The notes under the pieces are model-generated. The model was not told where the DNA came from. It searched no databases and saw only the letters and a program-made list of their open reading frames with translations. Of a DNA stretch of 64,000 nt, positions 13,601-25,181 are shown piece by piece. Every line of letters starts with the position of its first letter. Position 1 is the stretch's first letter. The DNA comes from Dipylidium caninum (Eukaryota > Platyhelminthes > Cestoda > Cyclophyllidea > Dipylidiidae). The stretch is from the NCBI GenBank assembly GCA_017562135.1, contig QEYB01000368.1, positions 434,001-498,000 on the forward strand, in the 5' to 3' direction. The position numbers and the translations under genes are program-made.

Positions 13601-14882
13601 AAGCAAAAGTACGTCTGTTGAGGACACCGGTCACAAAACCTTGAAGGCGCTCTGCTATCTTTGACCCTCTTCACCAAGCCAAGTCACCGTGAACGAGGGT
13701 AGAACAGCTTTGGCGCCGAGGACTGTCCTCTCACTTGGGTCTGGGAAATACTCGGGAATACGCAACTTGTTCACAAGAGAAGAGGCAAAAGATGCGACTT
13801 CTGTCAAGTCTTTTCGCTTATTAAAAAAACTACAAAAGCGCCTGAGGACTGCTTGAACGTGACTGACAGAATTAACAGGCATCCCCACAGCCGAATGACA
13901 GGAACCAAATCGCCTCGGGGAACCTTCAAGCATGAATGGAAAAAGTACTACACCGTTACGAAAAGGGCATTAGGGTGATAGACGACAAAATGTGGAGTAA
14001 AATGGTAGGGTGATGACCGTGGCAACTGAAATAAGTATTTCAACCAATGGCGACTGAAAAACAAGGTTATTCATGAGGAGAGGAGAGAAAAAAGGGGTGT
14101 CACGACCTAAAACTGGTGCTTCCTTAGGCAATAGTCGACTTTTCGCGAAGCCAGGTCTAAGACCAACATGAATGTAACTGAGTAAGATGAAAGCCTTTTG
14201 AAACGAAGATTCTTTCTTTGCGACATATGTTTCATACCGCCAGGGGTTGTGTGAGGGTGTGACGAAACCAGTTTAACTGCTTTCTATAATGACAGCGAAA
14301 GCTTAGAGGCAGAATACACAGAGGCGTGTAAGGAAAAAGGAGGTATAGAATGGTTTTACCCACCACCCCAGCTTATACTGTGGGAATTGCAGACCCAACT
14401 GTTACATTTTGCGTAGTTCGCTGGGTTAAGAGCCAACAACAAAGTAATTTAGCTTTATTGCTCGTAAGTGAACAAAATATTAGAGCGATTGCATAATGCC
14501 TCAGCAGGCAAATACTTGGCCTCCCACCAAATCTGTCGGGAACAAAGTAGCGGAAGAATGGAAGTGAAAAGACGTCCAAACGACCCTCAATGCCTTGACT
14601 GTTTTAAAAAGTTAAACGTAAGGAAAGACGTGTCTAAATGGCAAATAGCAAAGGTATTCCACACCACGAGATAGTCTTACATTCGTGTAGAGGTAGCGAA
14701 ATAAGAGGCGAGAGGGTGGTTCTCCTCGAAGCCGTCAGTTGAGTCCACCACATGCAAGACGAAATTTGCGACAGTGTTAAAGCCAAATGTGCCCAAACCC
14801 GTGGAGACATTTGAATTCCAAATGATAACATAAGAAAAAAAGAACGAGCGAACGAACGAACGAAAGAAAGAAAGGGGCTTAC
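10659..14882. other. Intergenic, no supportable gene
   Basis: About 4 kb without a convincing gene. A 94-codon minus-strand ORF with a real ATG (12486-12202) and a 48-codon plus-strand ORF near 12910-13056 are the only notable frames. Neither shows a known domain, so they are not called. A run of about seven ACGA/AAAG-type tetramers lies at 14842-14876, next to the donor of the minus-strand gene. Confidence 0.45.
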
Positions 14883-17245
14883 TACGAAGTGCATCCAGTC
14901 TCGAAGTCGATTTGGGGATCCCACGCTTTGCGAGCGAAGCAGAGGAGGCGCGTCGGCGCGGCTCACGCTGTTCGGCGTCAGTGGGGATCAGCACAGAGGA
15001 GCCCTGGTCCTCCAGCCTCGGGACGTGAACCAAAGACAGTGTTTCGTAGCCGTCGCGTTTGCTCTCATGTCGCTTGATGGCGCGTTCGACCAGGGGCGCG
15101 CCGCCATGCACCCGACGACCCGTCGGTCCGTAAAGCGTGGAGGCGGAGGCTCCCATGGCCCGGAAGCGCTCGAGGCTGCGACTACGCCCCATTCCGCTAC
15201 TTCTCCCACCGCCATTAATGAGGCTGCGTACTGCCAAATTGTTGCGGGAGCGACGACGCGCGATCTCTGCCTGAGCCTGCAACTGAATACTTGAAAGTCG
15301 TAAGGGCGAATGCTCCGCGGCGTATATTTGCCTTTTCGTGGGGACTGCGTGGTCTCCGAACCAAGTGGAACTGGAGGAGAGGGTAGAGGTGCGCGGCAAG
15401 AAGCCGGTCACTCCACTCATCGTGCGGCGCCGCGTGCGGACCACCAAAGTGTCGGGCAGCTCTAGTAAACACAAATGAGAATTTACTTGAAGAACTACTG
15501 CGCCTCGCTAATTACACTTTCCCACTATATGGTAGATCACCTTCGGAAGAGTTTTGGTCCACCGTCCTCAGAGGCCTGGCATCTCCGTACGACTCGATCC
15601 CATGGTAGACACCATCGGTGGCACCGTCCTGGCCTCCGCCAACATTCACATAAAGTGCGTATTGCAGCGGTCGGAGACGCTTAGTGCGTGTTGCGGGGTC
15701 TTCGACTAACATTTAAAAAAAAGTAGTTACATATGTAGACTTGTTATCTCCCACAACCGTTTGCACATCTGAATTTTGAGAAAATTGATGAATAGTTCGC
15801 AAATAAGGCATGGGACTTGTCCCAAAAAGTGACTTAACAACGCCAAATCGCCTTATCTCCTACCAGGTAATTCGGCAAGAGCGGCTTCTAAGTTGACAGG
15901 CAGGGTAGGCGGACGAAGGCGACTCTCCTCATCCACCCAACTATCTTCGTCTTCATCTTCGTCGTCGTCGTCATCGTCATCGCCGCCTCCCTTTCTCAAA
16001 GTGTTCGTCCCAGTGCGTGAGGCAAAGAAGTCCTCTTCTGTCGTACCAGCGCGTTGCCGCGAACGACGTGGTGCGGGCCGTGGTCCTGCAAATGTAGGCA
16101 ATGAGGATGTCCTCCTCGAAACGTAACACAGACATACGCGCCTGTTCAGGCGATTAGAAAAGTTGTCGCACATCATCGCCAGCACGCATAAGGGCGGAAC
16201 CGTAAAATTAACATCTAGAACTCGTTCACAGTAATATTACCGATTCCAGGAGGGCTCCAACAGACTCACCTCGTGAGAGGCCAGGGGCAGGTTAAACAAA
16301 AGTGTCGCCCAACTTGTCTTAAATTAAGAAATGGGAGCAAAATAGGTCTTTGAGATGCCTACGGGCAGAGTGCAGATTATCTTCTGAAGGGGCATATAAA
16401 CTTGTCGGACTGCCTGTGGGTGCCACAATTTCGATAGATGTGAGGACGAGGCTACGTACCAACCAGAGCTTCTTTTTGAATTTTGAGCCGCCTATTTGCA
16501 TGGAATCTCGGGTCAGTTGGGTGATGATAAATAGAACAATTAGTAGGAGGTGTAAAATCACAAGGTGTAATTAATTTGATGGTTCAAAGGCAGTAAACAC
16601 GGCAATTAGTGACATAGGTAAAATGAAAGCAAAGAAAAAAACTTGCCCTTATTTGAGGTGGAAAGATAAGAGTCGACAGTAGGACGCCTTAGACGTACCT
16701 TGTCGTCCTCCAAGTTGATCAATTCCAGTATTAAATCCGACTTCATCACGAAACTCCCGGCCCATTTCGTCCTCATCCTCCTCCAGCCTCTTTTGATTCC
16801 GGTGACGTCTGCTTCCGCCCGAATTTGGGGAGGATTTATTCCCGATTTCCTTGCGAGTGGAAACAAGGCTGTCTTCGGAGCGCGGGTCAAACGGACTGCG
16901 AAAGGTGTGCGAGCACGAGATGACAGCTTCGGGCCGAGCTCCCAGCTCCTCATGCTGTCCCGTATTTTTGCCTATGCACCGAATGGAGCGGGTGAGGGAG
17001 CACGTGAGCGCTGTCGCAAATCTCGGAAATACGGCGCGGCGAAACGCCTGCTTGTCGCAGAGGCGCGGTTGATCGACGTGAGCTGGAGCCCCTCGTTGCA
17101 CAAGCGCCGCGCGATGCGACCACACCCAAGTCTGTCTCAAACGCCGCTCACGCAGCGAAACATCCTCGTAAATCTCACCATCCACTCTAATTCGCCCCAT
17201 CATCTTAACTCCAAACCACGTGTTGAAGAGGCCCTTATTTGTCAT
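14883..17245 (-). CDS. Unrecognised multi-exon gene, basic and acidic low-complexity protein
   Basis: Four exons on the minus strand: 17245-16699, 16085-15864, 15705-15541 and 15461-14883. All junctions, including the last donor (GTAAGC), are phase 1, which supports the chain. The ATG at 17245 has an in-frame TGA just upstream and an AG acceptor-like site five bases before it. The N-terminus (NTWFGVKMMGRIRVDGEIYE) is the least biased part. It is followed by Arg-rich sequence, a run of Asp/Glu encoded at about 15940-15985, and a Ser/Arg-rich segment with RSRSLERFR. No domain or membrane segment is recognised. The 3' end is uncertain: without splicing at 14883 the frame stays open to 14677 through low-complexity Phe/Ser/Arg sequence, so a further exon is likelier. 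Its 5' end lies about 515 bp from the start of the divergent peroxiredoxin gene. Confidence 0.55.
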
Positions 17246-17710
17246 TCATTCTGTGGTTCCTTTTTACTCTTTTACCATTCATATTCCCTTTGAAACGCCT
17301 TTTCCGATTGTCCACTTGAGTTGCAGGGCAATAACTCGCCCCAACTGCTTACAAGCACCCCGCACGTTTTGAGCACTCCACCCGGGTCGACGCGCCTTGG
17401 GAGGACACCCACCGTGCGGACGGGGCAGCTTTCGGCTATCGGAAATCGATGCGCGCGGAGGGTGCACGGGGGCCGCGAGGACCGGCGGGCCTGGGGAGGC
17501 GCCCACCAGCCAATCGGGACCGCCGTCGCCGTCGCCGCCGCCGTAAGAGGCGGCTGAAAAGCGCCAAACAAACGCCTCACGCAATCGCTTTAAGAGTTGC
17601 GCGCAAAGTTGGCATGAACTGGTGAAGTAGTAGAAGTCGGTGCCACCCCGTGCTGATGCAATCGAAGCGAGGTCTCTCAAGAGCGGCTCAAGTAGGCGTC
17701 CCCCAGTAAG

Positions 17711-17718
17711 TATAAAAG
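17711..17718 (+). promoter_or_regulatory. TATA box of first peroxiredoxin gene
   Basis: TATAAAAG lies 44 bases before the ATG at 17762. This spacing implies a very short 5' untranslated region if transcription starts about 25-30 bases downstream. Confidence 0.6.
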
Positions 17719-17761
17719 GTGTGTTGCACACTAATCGAGCACCGAGGAGACCTCAAGCACC

Positions 17762-19363
17762 ATGAAGCCCGGCGATCTGGCTCCCGACTTCTCCGGTTTA
17801 GCCATAGTCAGGAAAGAGATCAAGACAATTAGCAGCAAAAATTACAGGGGAAAATACTGCGTCCTCTTCTTCTACCCTCTGGACTTGTAAGTCGTCTTCC
17901 TCCGCCTTAGTAACTTATCGTAGTCGATAACACTACGACGTAAAACCCAGTAAGTGTTTAACCGGACGAAGTTGACTGAATGGGTGGGCAGTAAGCAGAG
18001 AGTGAGGGAGATTTGCGGATGGTAAGAGGGAAATTGGAGCGAAACACTCGAGTGAAAGGAAGAACGAAGGAAAAGCATCAACGACACGAGTCTGCGCCCA
18101 AACGATAGACGAAGCAGAGGGCTCCGAGAGAGGCACACTTGTACAAAAGCACCATACAGCTAGTTTTGATATTAGAGAGAGATGGAACGCGCATTATATT
18201 TTTTTGTTTTAACAAGGTACCAGCTTTGCTGCTCTATTAGCTCGCCTTGGTCAGTTTCCCTTAATGCAAAACAAATTTTCGAGGATCCCTTTCGCCTTAA
18301 AGTGCCTTCCTAAATGTACTGATTCGGATGTAATGTGTCGTCGGAAAGGCCTGAGGCGAGGACTCTTCGACGACGACGATGCTCGCACTTCTTTTGTTTC
18401 TACCCTCCTTGCAGCACATTCGTGTGCCCAACCGAAATCCTCGCGTTCAATGACCGCCTGCAGGAGTTCAGGAAAATTGACTGTGAGGTCATCGCCTGCT
18501 CGACGGACTCGCACTTCTCGCATCTGGCGTGGTGCAACCTGGAGCGCGAAAAGGGCGGTTTGGGCGAGCTCGACCTGCCCCTCCTGGCTGACAAGAACAT
18601 GGAGATATCACACAACTATGGCGTGCTCGATAGGAAGTCAGGCACCGCCTTCAGGTATGTCATCGCCCTCCTTCGAATAACCTCACGATTTGGTTCCACC
18701 AAATGGGAATTTTAAGCAAGAACCTCGAGTAAACAGGCAAGGGCGAATTTGATGCAGCAAATGCCACTCGACGGAGGTGGTGAGTGGGGATCGGGGTAAT
18801 GACACACACACACACACACACACACACGAATCGGACAGAAACTTTTCCATGTACAACCCAACGGAGTCATTCGCATAGGTCCGCCAACCTATTACATCCT
18901 AGCAATGTTTTCTCGTCCAAATACGCTCAAAATGCATGACACTGGGAGATGATGGGCGAAGCTTTAGCACTAGGATGCGAAAAGGCGAACAAAAAACTGC
19001 CTCTCACTTTTAGTGCTGGCAAAGTGGAGGTGCCAGGAGCACGGTCACACGGCGTGGTTATCTCCTAACACTAGACTTCAATAAAGGGGAATTCGAGAAA
19101 AAAAATTAGATGCAAAAGTCTGGCTGACGTAGAAGACCCTTGAACGATTTAAAAAATAGTCATTTTGTGTATTACACAGGGGTATTTTCATCATAAGCCC
19201 TGATGGGAAGATACGAAGTCTTCAAATCAACGACAATCAAGTCGGCAGGTGTGTGGACGAATGTCTGCGTCTGGTGGAGGCTTTCCAGTTCACCGACCGG
19301 TACGGCGAAGTCTGTCCCGCCAACTGGCGTCCCGGCGAAAAGGCTATTAAGGTGCCCAAATGA
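17762..19363 (+). CDS. PRX: Typical 2-Cys peroxiredoxin, paralogue 1 (short C-terminus)
   Basis: Predicted thiol peroxidase that reduces hydrogen peroxide and organic hydroperoxides using thioredoxin-type reductants. Exons 17762-17886, 18415-18654 and 19180-19363 give 182 residues with consistent phases (2, then 2). The peroxidatic cysteine is in FTFVCPTE (near residue 47) and the resolving cysteine in GEVCPANW (near residue 168). A GGLG motif is present ([13 protein letters not shown]). The protein stops soon after the resolving cysteine (KAIKVPK), so the longer C-terminal tail with the YF motif found in hyperoxidation-sensitive members is absent. The first intron is at the same place and phase as in the neighbouring paralogue at 20985; the second intron is unique to this copy. 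There is no signal peptide, so it is probably cytosolic. Confidence 0.92.
18801..18828. repeat. (CA)n microsatellite in peroxiredoxin intron 2
   Basis: About thirteen CA dinucleotides inside the second intron of the first peroxiredoxin gene. Confidence 0.95.
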
Positions 19364-20938
19364 GCTGACCCAACGCCTCGCCTTTGCACGGAAAAATTAT
19401 TGCCTTAGTTTAATCCCGTCCAAAGTTAATGCTTCTTAGGGGCGGAGGGGAGGGTTGCGGGGAAAAACGCGACGGAGACCGAGCAGAACCAGACAAGTCA
19501 TGGGGATGGAAGTGGCATACACACCTAGGGGAAATTATGAGGCGAGTCCCAGTGTCTCAGTGACGTGTCAGAGCAGTGGGCATTGCTGTCCGTGAATAAA
19601 TGAGACTTAGAATATTCAAAATTGAAACCCAAAATAACGGCAGTAAGTTGCTTCTGTGACGTACGCCGCTCGAAATTATGGCGGCAAAAGGTGTCAAAAC
19701 AATGGCTCTGAGTAAGTTGAAAGGCATTCCCAGAAGATTTTGGTCAGGGCAATTGCATGATAAGTTGTCTCGAACGTGGTGCAAAGCCAACGTACTGATT
19801 ATCTTTGCAGACGTCGGCAAGTTTTATACCACTATGAATTTGGGGTGTATCCGCCTAAGAAAGGTTAACCGGAAGCTGTAAGTTGGATTAAGCGATAGAC
19901 AATGTCCAAGACAGGTTCATAAAGCCGTCAAAATACATTCATATTGCTAAAACTTTCACTTCAGGGTTAGGAGAAGTTGACTTGACACGAAATAGATGGT
20001 ACAAGAAGAAAAGCAAAGGAAAGCCAACTACGTCTTACCCACAGTGCGGTCGACGGGGGAAGCGCGGCCATCAGAAGAATAAGTCGGAGAGGAATCAGAA
20101 ACGGGGACTGCCTCTTTAGTGTCCGATCTTTCCTTTGACTTCGGTGTCAACTGGGAATTGGTGTCTACAGCAATTTAAAACAACGCTGTTGCGCTAGAAT
20201 GAGGAGGAAGGTGCGAGTATTGAGGACTGAGCAGTAAGGCGGTGGAGGATAGAGTGGAACGCACTGAGAGTAGCAACAGCCATTACCGCAAAGAGCACCT
20301 GGTGTTAACATCGTGTCTGGGATCATAAAACTTGCAAAATGCTCGAATTCAGATGAAGTAGGATCTAGCCTAAGTCAAGGAAAGCATCGCTCTCGAAAAA
20401 AATGTCGCAAGCGGGAGGCATAATATGGGCACGGGTCCTTATTCCTCCAATGAAAAGGCTAAGTAAAAACAAGCCAGTTTTGCGTAGTTCCGCAGACGAC
20501 TTTAAAAGTTTGGCGTCCATTGCAACTCTTGCTGCCACAGTACCGCGTATGCTGCGAACATGAGCGATGCCAACACCTGGGTTTGGAACAATTCACTGTT
20601 TACAGGAAAGTGGTTAAGTACGAATGAATAAACAAGTGAAGGTGACACCACCAGTGTATCGAAAAGCTACTATGCTCCCGCAGAACTAAAAATTCTTTCC
20701 AGACAAGTGCATTAAACAACGTATTAAACTGGACGAGATGCGAATAGCCAAACAAAGAACGGAGGGTCAGGGCACAGAAATTGGCACTCCAAAATCCCGA
20801 GCTCAGCCCAACACCACACGACGGCCTCACTAGGAAAGCGAGAAAGCAGCTCTGTCAAGGTCACAGGCCCAGCGGAGAAACCAATGCGCGCCAAGACCAA
20901 GATTGGCAGGCCAATCAGAACGCAGCGCAGGTCGTCGA
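19364..20938. other. Spacer between the two peroxiredoxin genes
   Basis: No supported gene. Short frames (for example 19678-19881 plus) have no recognisable domain. The right end holds the promoter of the second peroxiredoxin. Confidence 0.5.
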
Positions 20939-20945
20939 TATAAAG
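20939..20945 (+). promoter_or_regulatory. TATA box of second peroxiredoxin gene
   Basis: TATAAAG lies 40 bases before the ATG at 20985, nearly the same spacing as in the upstream paralogue. The two copies therefore probably have separate but similar core promoters. Confidence 0.6.
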
Positions 20946-20984
20946 GCAGTCAGCACACGCGGCCGCCATTTTCGCGACTACGTG

Positions 20985-21627
20985 ATGGCTACCGTTAGGA
21001 AGCCTGCTCCTGAATTCTCGTGCCAGGCCCTCGTCGATGGCGAGTTTAAAGATGTTTCTCTATCGGACTACAAGGGAAAATACGTGATTCTGCTCTTTTA
21101 CCCGATGGATTTGTAAGTGTGTACTGTCTAGATCTGCTTCGTGACCGAACTAACATTGTTTTTCTTGTAGCACGTTTGTCTGCCCCACCGAATTGATTGC
21201 CTTCAACGATCGCGCTGATGAGTTCCAAAAGCTCGGATGCCAACTTCTTGCCTGTTCCACGGACTCGGCTTACTGTCATTTTGGGTGGAACAACGTTAGT
21301 CGGAAAGAAGGTGGAATTCAGGGGATGAAAATCCCGTTGCTCGCCGATAAAAACCACAAGATCTCTCGCAGCTATGGTGTTTTGATCGAAGACATGGGTG
21401 TCGCTCTTCGCGGTCTTTTTATCATCGACGGCAAGGGTATTTTGCGCCAGGCTACGATCAACGACTTGCCCGTGGGTCGTTCCGTCGACGAGGCCTTGCG
21501 TCTTCTGGAAGCGTTTCAATTCACTGACAAACATGGCGAAGTCTGCCCCGCCAACTGGCATCCCGGCTCGAAGACTTTCAAGCCCAATGCTGGCGACTTA
21601 AAGTCATTCATGAGTTCCCAGAAGTAG
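20985..21627 (+). CDS. PRX: Typical 2-Cys peroxiredoxin (thioredoxin peroxidase), paralogue 2
   Basis: Predicted cytosolic thioredoxin-dependent peroxidase. Two exons, 20985-21112 and 21171-21627, joined in phase 2 across a 58-bp intron, give 194 residues, the usual family length. The peroxidatic cysteine lies in FTFVCPTE and the resolving cysteine in GEVCPANW. In place of GGLG it has GGIQG, and the tail ends [11 protein letters not shown] without YF. Both are features I associate with the cestode enzyme and with resistance to over-oxidation. Sequence such as [12 protein letters not shown] and [20 protein letters not shown] is very close to tapeworm thioredoxin peroxidases, which is the main lineage evidence in this window. 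A TATA box lies upstream and a poly(A) signal 40 bases past the stop. Confidence 0.95.
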
Positions 21628-21666
21628 CTTTCTGACTGCCTTTTTCTGAGTGTTGAACGTTAATAC

Positions 21667-21672
21667 AATAAA
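21667..21672 (+). terminator. Poly(A) signal of second peroxiredoxin
   Basis: AATAAA 40 bases after the stop codon at 21627. Confidence 0.65.
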
Positions 21673-24600
21673 ATTTTTCACTAGCATGTCGTAGGCCTGA
21701 TACTGCAGCGTCTGGGGTAATGGCGCGATTGGTTGCCATGGCCTGTTGTGTCGGGGTCGTGGGGGTTTCGCGACCTCGGGAGGCTGGCGGCTCGTTCCAG
21801 TTAGGATGTCGGAGCGCCACCGCCGAGAGCAGTTCGCGGCCACCACGGCCGGTCCAGGCCGTTGAACGCTGCGAGGTCGTCGGTCTTCTATTTGTTGGGA
21901 TCAGGTTTCAAAGTGAGCCTCTCGGCCTTTGCCCACCGTCCGGGTCTCAACGTCAGGTGCGGAGAGGTCGAAGTGGAGAGACCAAATGTTGACGAGGGGC
22001 GGGGGCAGGGTGGGCTCGGCGGCAGCCCGCGCGTTTTACCGCGGTTATTTCGTGCTTCCTTTCACAGCGGTTGAACCGTCGCTGTCCCCTTGAGTGACAG
22101 CTCCTCGAGGACTGTTGTTCTGTGCTGATTGTGGCTGGGCCAACCAACTAATGAACTTAGACCGACGGGAGGGCGGGGATGGTCGCTAACGCCGGTTCGG
22201 CTTGTTGTTAGAACTTGTTGAGTCTTGTTGTGTTGAGCAGAAATTAGTGGCATTGAAGCAGGCGTCACCGGCACAAGGGGAGCCGGTTAAGACTTGCCTT
22301 GAATGATTGAAAAGTTGCTCCGTTCTCGCTCCATGTCCTCAAGATTCTTAGCCCAAGTACTCAGCTTCCCCTATTACGCCACGCAAATTTTAGGTCTCGC
22401 TCTGCATTTCATATTTTTCACCTGGTGCGGATGGTTTGGAACAACTGAATCTCGTAGAGACCAAAATAGATGTAGCAAATAAACGAACAATTCCGGGGCT
22501 AGGGGTCAGGCCAGTGAACCATGGCGCAGGCGGTGGGTGCCGCCAGGTCGTGGGCGCGCGGTGGAAGGGTTGGCGACTGAGCGTGGCCGCGGGGACAGAA
22601 GTGAGGCCGCCGGGGAGGCACGTGACCCATCGCATAGGGGCGCAAAACCACCAAAACGGGATAATTTGTCACCGCCAACGCCATATAATTAGTGTGCAAG
22701 ACGATTCGGCCACTTAGAGCGCGTGTCGGTGTGAAGCGAAATGGTTGTGCCGTGTTTTGGAATGAGGGACATCCCCCCCCAGAGAATTTTTCCATCTGGA
22801 AGAAGACCGGATGAAGAAGCTTGAAAGGACACCTACGACAAGCAGAAGGAGAGGATTTTGTGGATCCAGTTGCGCCGTGCGCGGCCGGGACCACAACACG
22901 AGGCAGCCCAAACCCCCGCGGCCGGGTCGCGCAGAGGCACTCGGGGCGAAAGGTTGCGGCCCCGTAGGGGGGCGCGAAACGGACAAGCTGCCTCCGCCCC
23001 GACCAATAAAAGCGGCCCACGTGATCGCTGAACATTCTGGAGTCCCCGTCACACTGTCTCGCGGATCCTGGACAGCAATGGTGATGGCCGGTGATTTCAA
23101 TAATTGTTGCGGAAATATATTACGTAAAGAGACTAGCGAAAAACCTTTCGACTTCGGGTTAGCGACGAGTTGCTCACATATAGGAGGGCGAGAATTAATT
23201 CCTCAATATGGTTTCTCGTGAAGTACCGCTTGTCACAGCGCTTTTTATTCCGAAAGCCTCCTCCTTTGCCCGGCCTTAGCCCGTTTCATCACCCGCGTTC
23301 GTCGGCAGTCCGGAGGACGAGGCAGATATCACGGATAGTCGGAAAGTTGGAAGAAGACTTGACGAACAGGGAGTGGTCGGTTACAACCTCGCGGCCTGCA
23401 AGCCGGTCAATTCGATGTCGAGGAGGCGCCCGGCGGCACAGGCAAGGCCGGTCGCCGCCGCCGGTTGTGTTCGTGTCAGACGCATCGATTGGAGGTGCCA
23501 GCACACGCCAACACACACGCCTGTGGGCCACGTCAGCGAACACGTCGAGCGTAAAGAGTTCGTCCTGGCGGGGAGGCAGAGCGCGACACATGTCACGCGA
23601 TGTGGTGACAGAGGGGACCCGGAGAACCACACTTGGGTAGGAATTCAGACAGGAGAGTACGCCGTTGAAGTAATGCAAACTCGCTCGTTAAGGACAACAA
23701 AAGGCCTGCTACAGTTTGCACGTAATGGTTTAAAACTATCAACAAGGGAGTCTTCTACCGTGGAGGAAGAAGGATTCATTCGGGCGGCCACTGCCGATCG
23801 CGAGAAAACAGTTACGATGGAATGAAAACGCCCTAAAACATTCATGAGGACAGCAAAGGGGAGGGAGCGCGTTAGGGCGATTACGATGTCATCTTCAACT
23901 CGCTACTTTTGGTGTAACTGCGATGCAAAAAGTGGCACTAGACCAGATGGAGTAGTCAGTCGCGACTTTCGTCTTGACGACGAGTTCTCCCACGTACGCC
24001 CATGAACTCCGTGCCTCGGCACATATTTTTCCATTGGTTTACTACAGGGGGATCAGAGCGGGTCGTCGGTGGCATTACAAAACTCTGTCTCGCAAATACT
24101 AGCAATCACAGGTAGCAGTTGATAATAATTCCGCCTTTGGGAAAGCCTAATGCAAAAGGTGAATTGTGGAACATTAAACGACAGTGTTAGTTAGACACAA
24201 TGGACGGGCGATAGATGCCCGGGGAGTAGGTAAAAGCAACAGCCGCTCACTGAGTGATTGTTCGTCCCAGCCAGCATAGTCGTTCTGCCCGGAGACGTTG
24301 GTTAAGGCGCCCGTCTCCGTCTGAGAATCGTCCGTCTGTGAGGCTGAAAAGGCACACGACCACACATACTTTAACCTCGCATTTACAGGTGCTTTGGTCC
24401 TGGTTTTTTGAAATAGTACAAAAATGACATGTCACCATTGGAAGGTGCTGAACAGTTATCACAAGAAAAGAAAAATCCTGCGGATCAAGGTGAGTAGAAA
24501 GTGCCGGAAGAATGATGCGTTCTACTGCATTGATGTTTGGGGAGCAGGTTTCATAGAGAAGGAAGAAATTGAAAAAAAAAGAATACTATTTTTACGGAAT

Positions 24601-25181
24601 CTTGATTCTTTCCTTTAGAACATCATAACGCATACCAAATGTTTACAAGTTTAAGCCATGACTAAGTCGGGAATCAGGAAGTTATGCAATTGTTCGTGCT
24701 TACAACGCACTTATTATTCGTGTTAAGAATGACATCCGTAACAAAACGACGAGAGGAGTCTACAGAACAGTGAAACGCAGGTCGAAAAACTCTGCATTTC
24801 CATCATTTGTACGCGCTTTAGTAAGGGAATATCGGACGCTGGTGGGAGAAGCACACCGTTTTAACTAACAAAATACGAAGCAGATAAATTTTATTCGGTG
24901 ATCATTAGAGACTTGGAAGGTCGGTTTGTTGCTGACAAAAACCACCAAGCGAAGGTGTACGGAGGGCTTTCCGTACAACTTCCTTTTGCAAAAAGCAGTA
25001 GTTTGTGGGGTTTCCGGTTGTTAATTAGGGTATCCTCCGCCGTCACTAACCTAGTCAACGGAATTTATCGGCTTTCTTTTAGATGTGTTCGTTTGCATTA
25101 GTTCAGATGAAAGAAGGCCATCAAGAAAACATATGAAGTTGTGGTGTTATAGGTGCTACTTAATACATATAAGTAAATAGA
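21673..25181. other. Intergenic, no supportable gene
   Basis: Includes a GC-richer block (about 21.7-23.6 kb) in which long open frames occur on both strands at once, as expected from base composition rather than coding. No domain, splice chain or start context supports a gene. Confidence 0.45.

Noticed and set aside
17279..17731. 150-codon minus-strand frame beside the first peroxiredoxin
   Set aside because: It runs through the peroxiredoxin TATA box, and an in-frame TGA just before the ATG at 17245 separates it from the downstream minus gene.
22499..23100. Long overlapping open frames on both strands (up to 178 codons)
   Set aside because: They lie in a GC-rich block where stops are rare by composition, are Pro/Arg/Gly-biased, overlap each other on both strands and show no domain.
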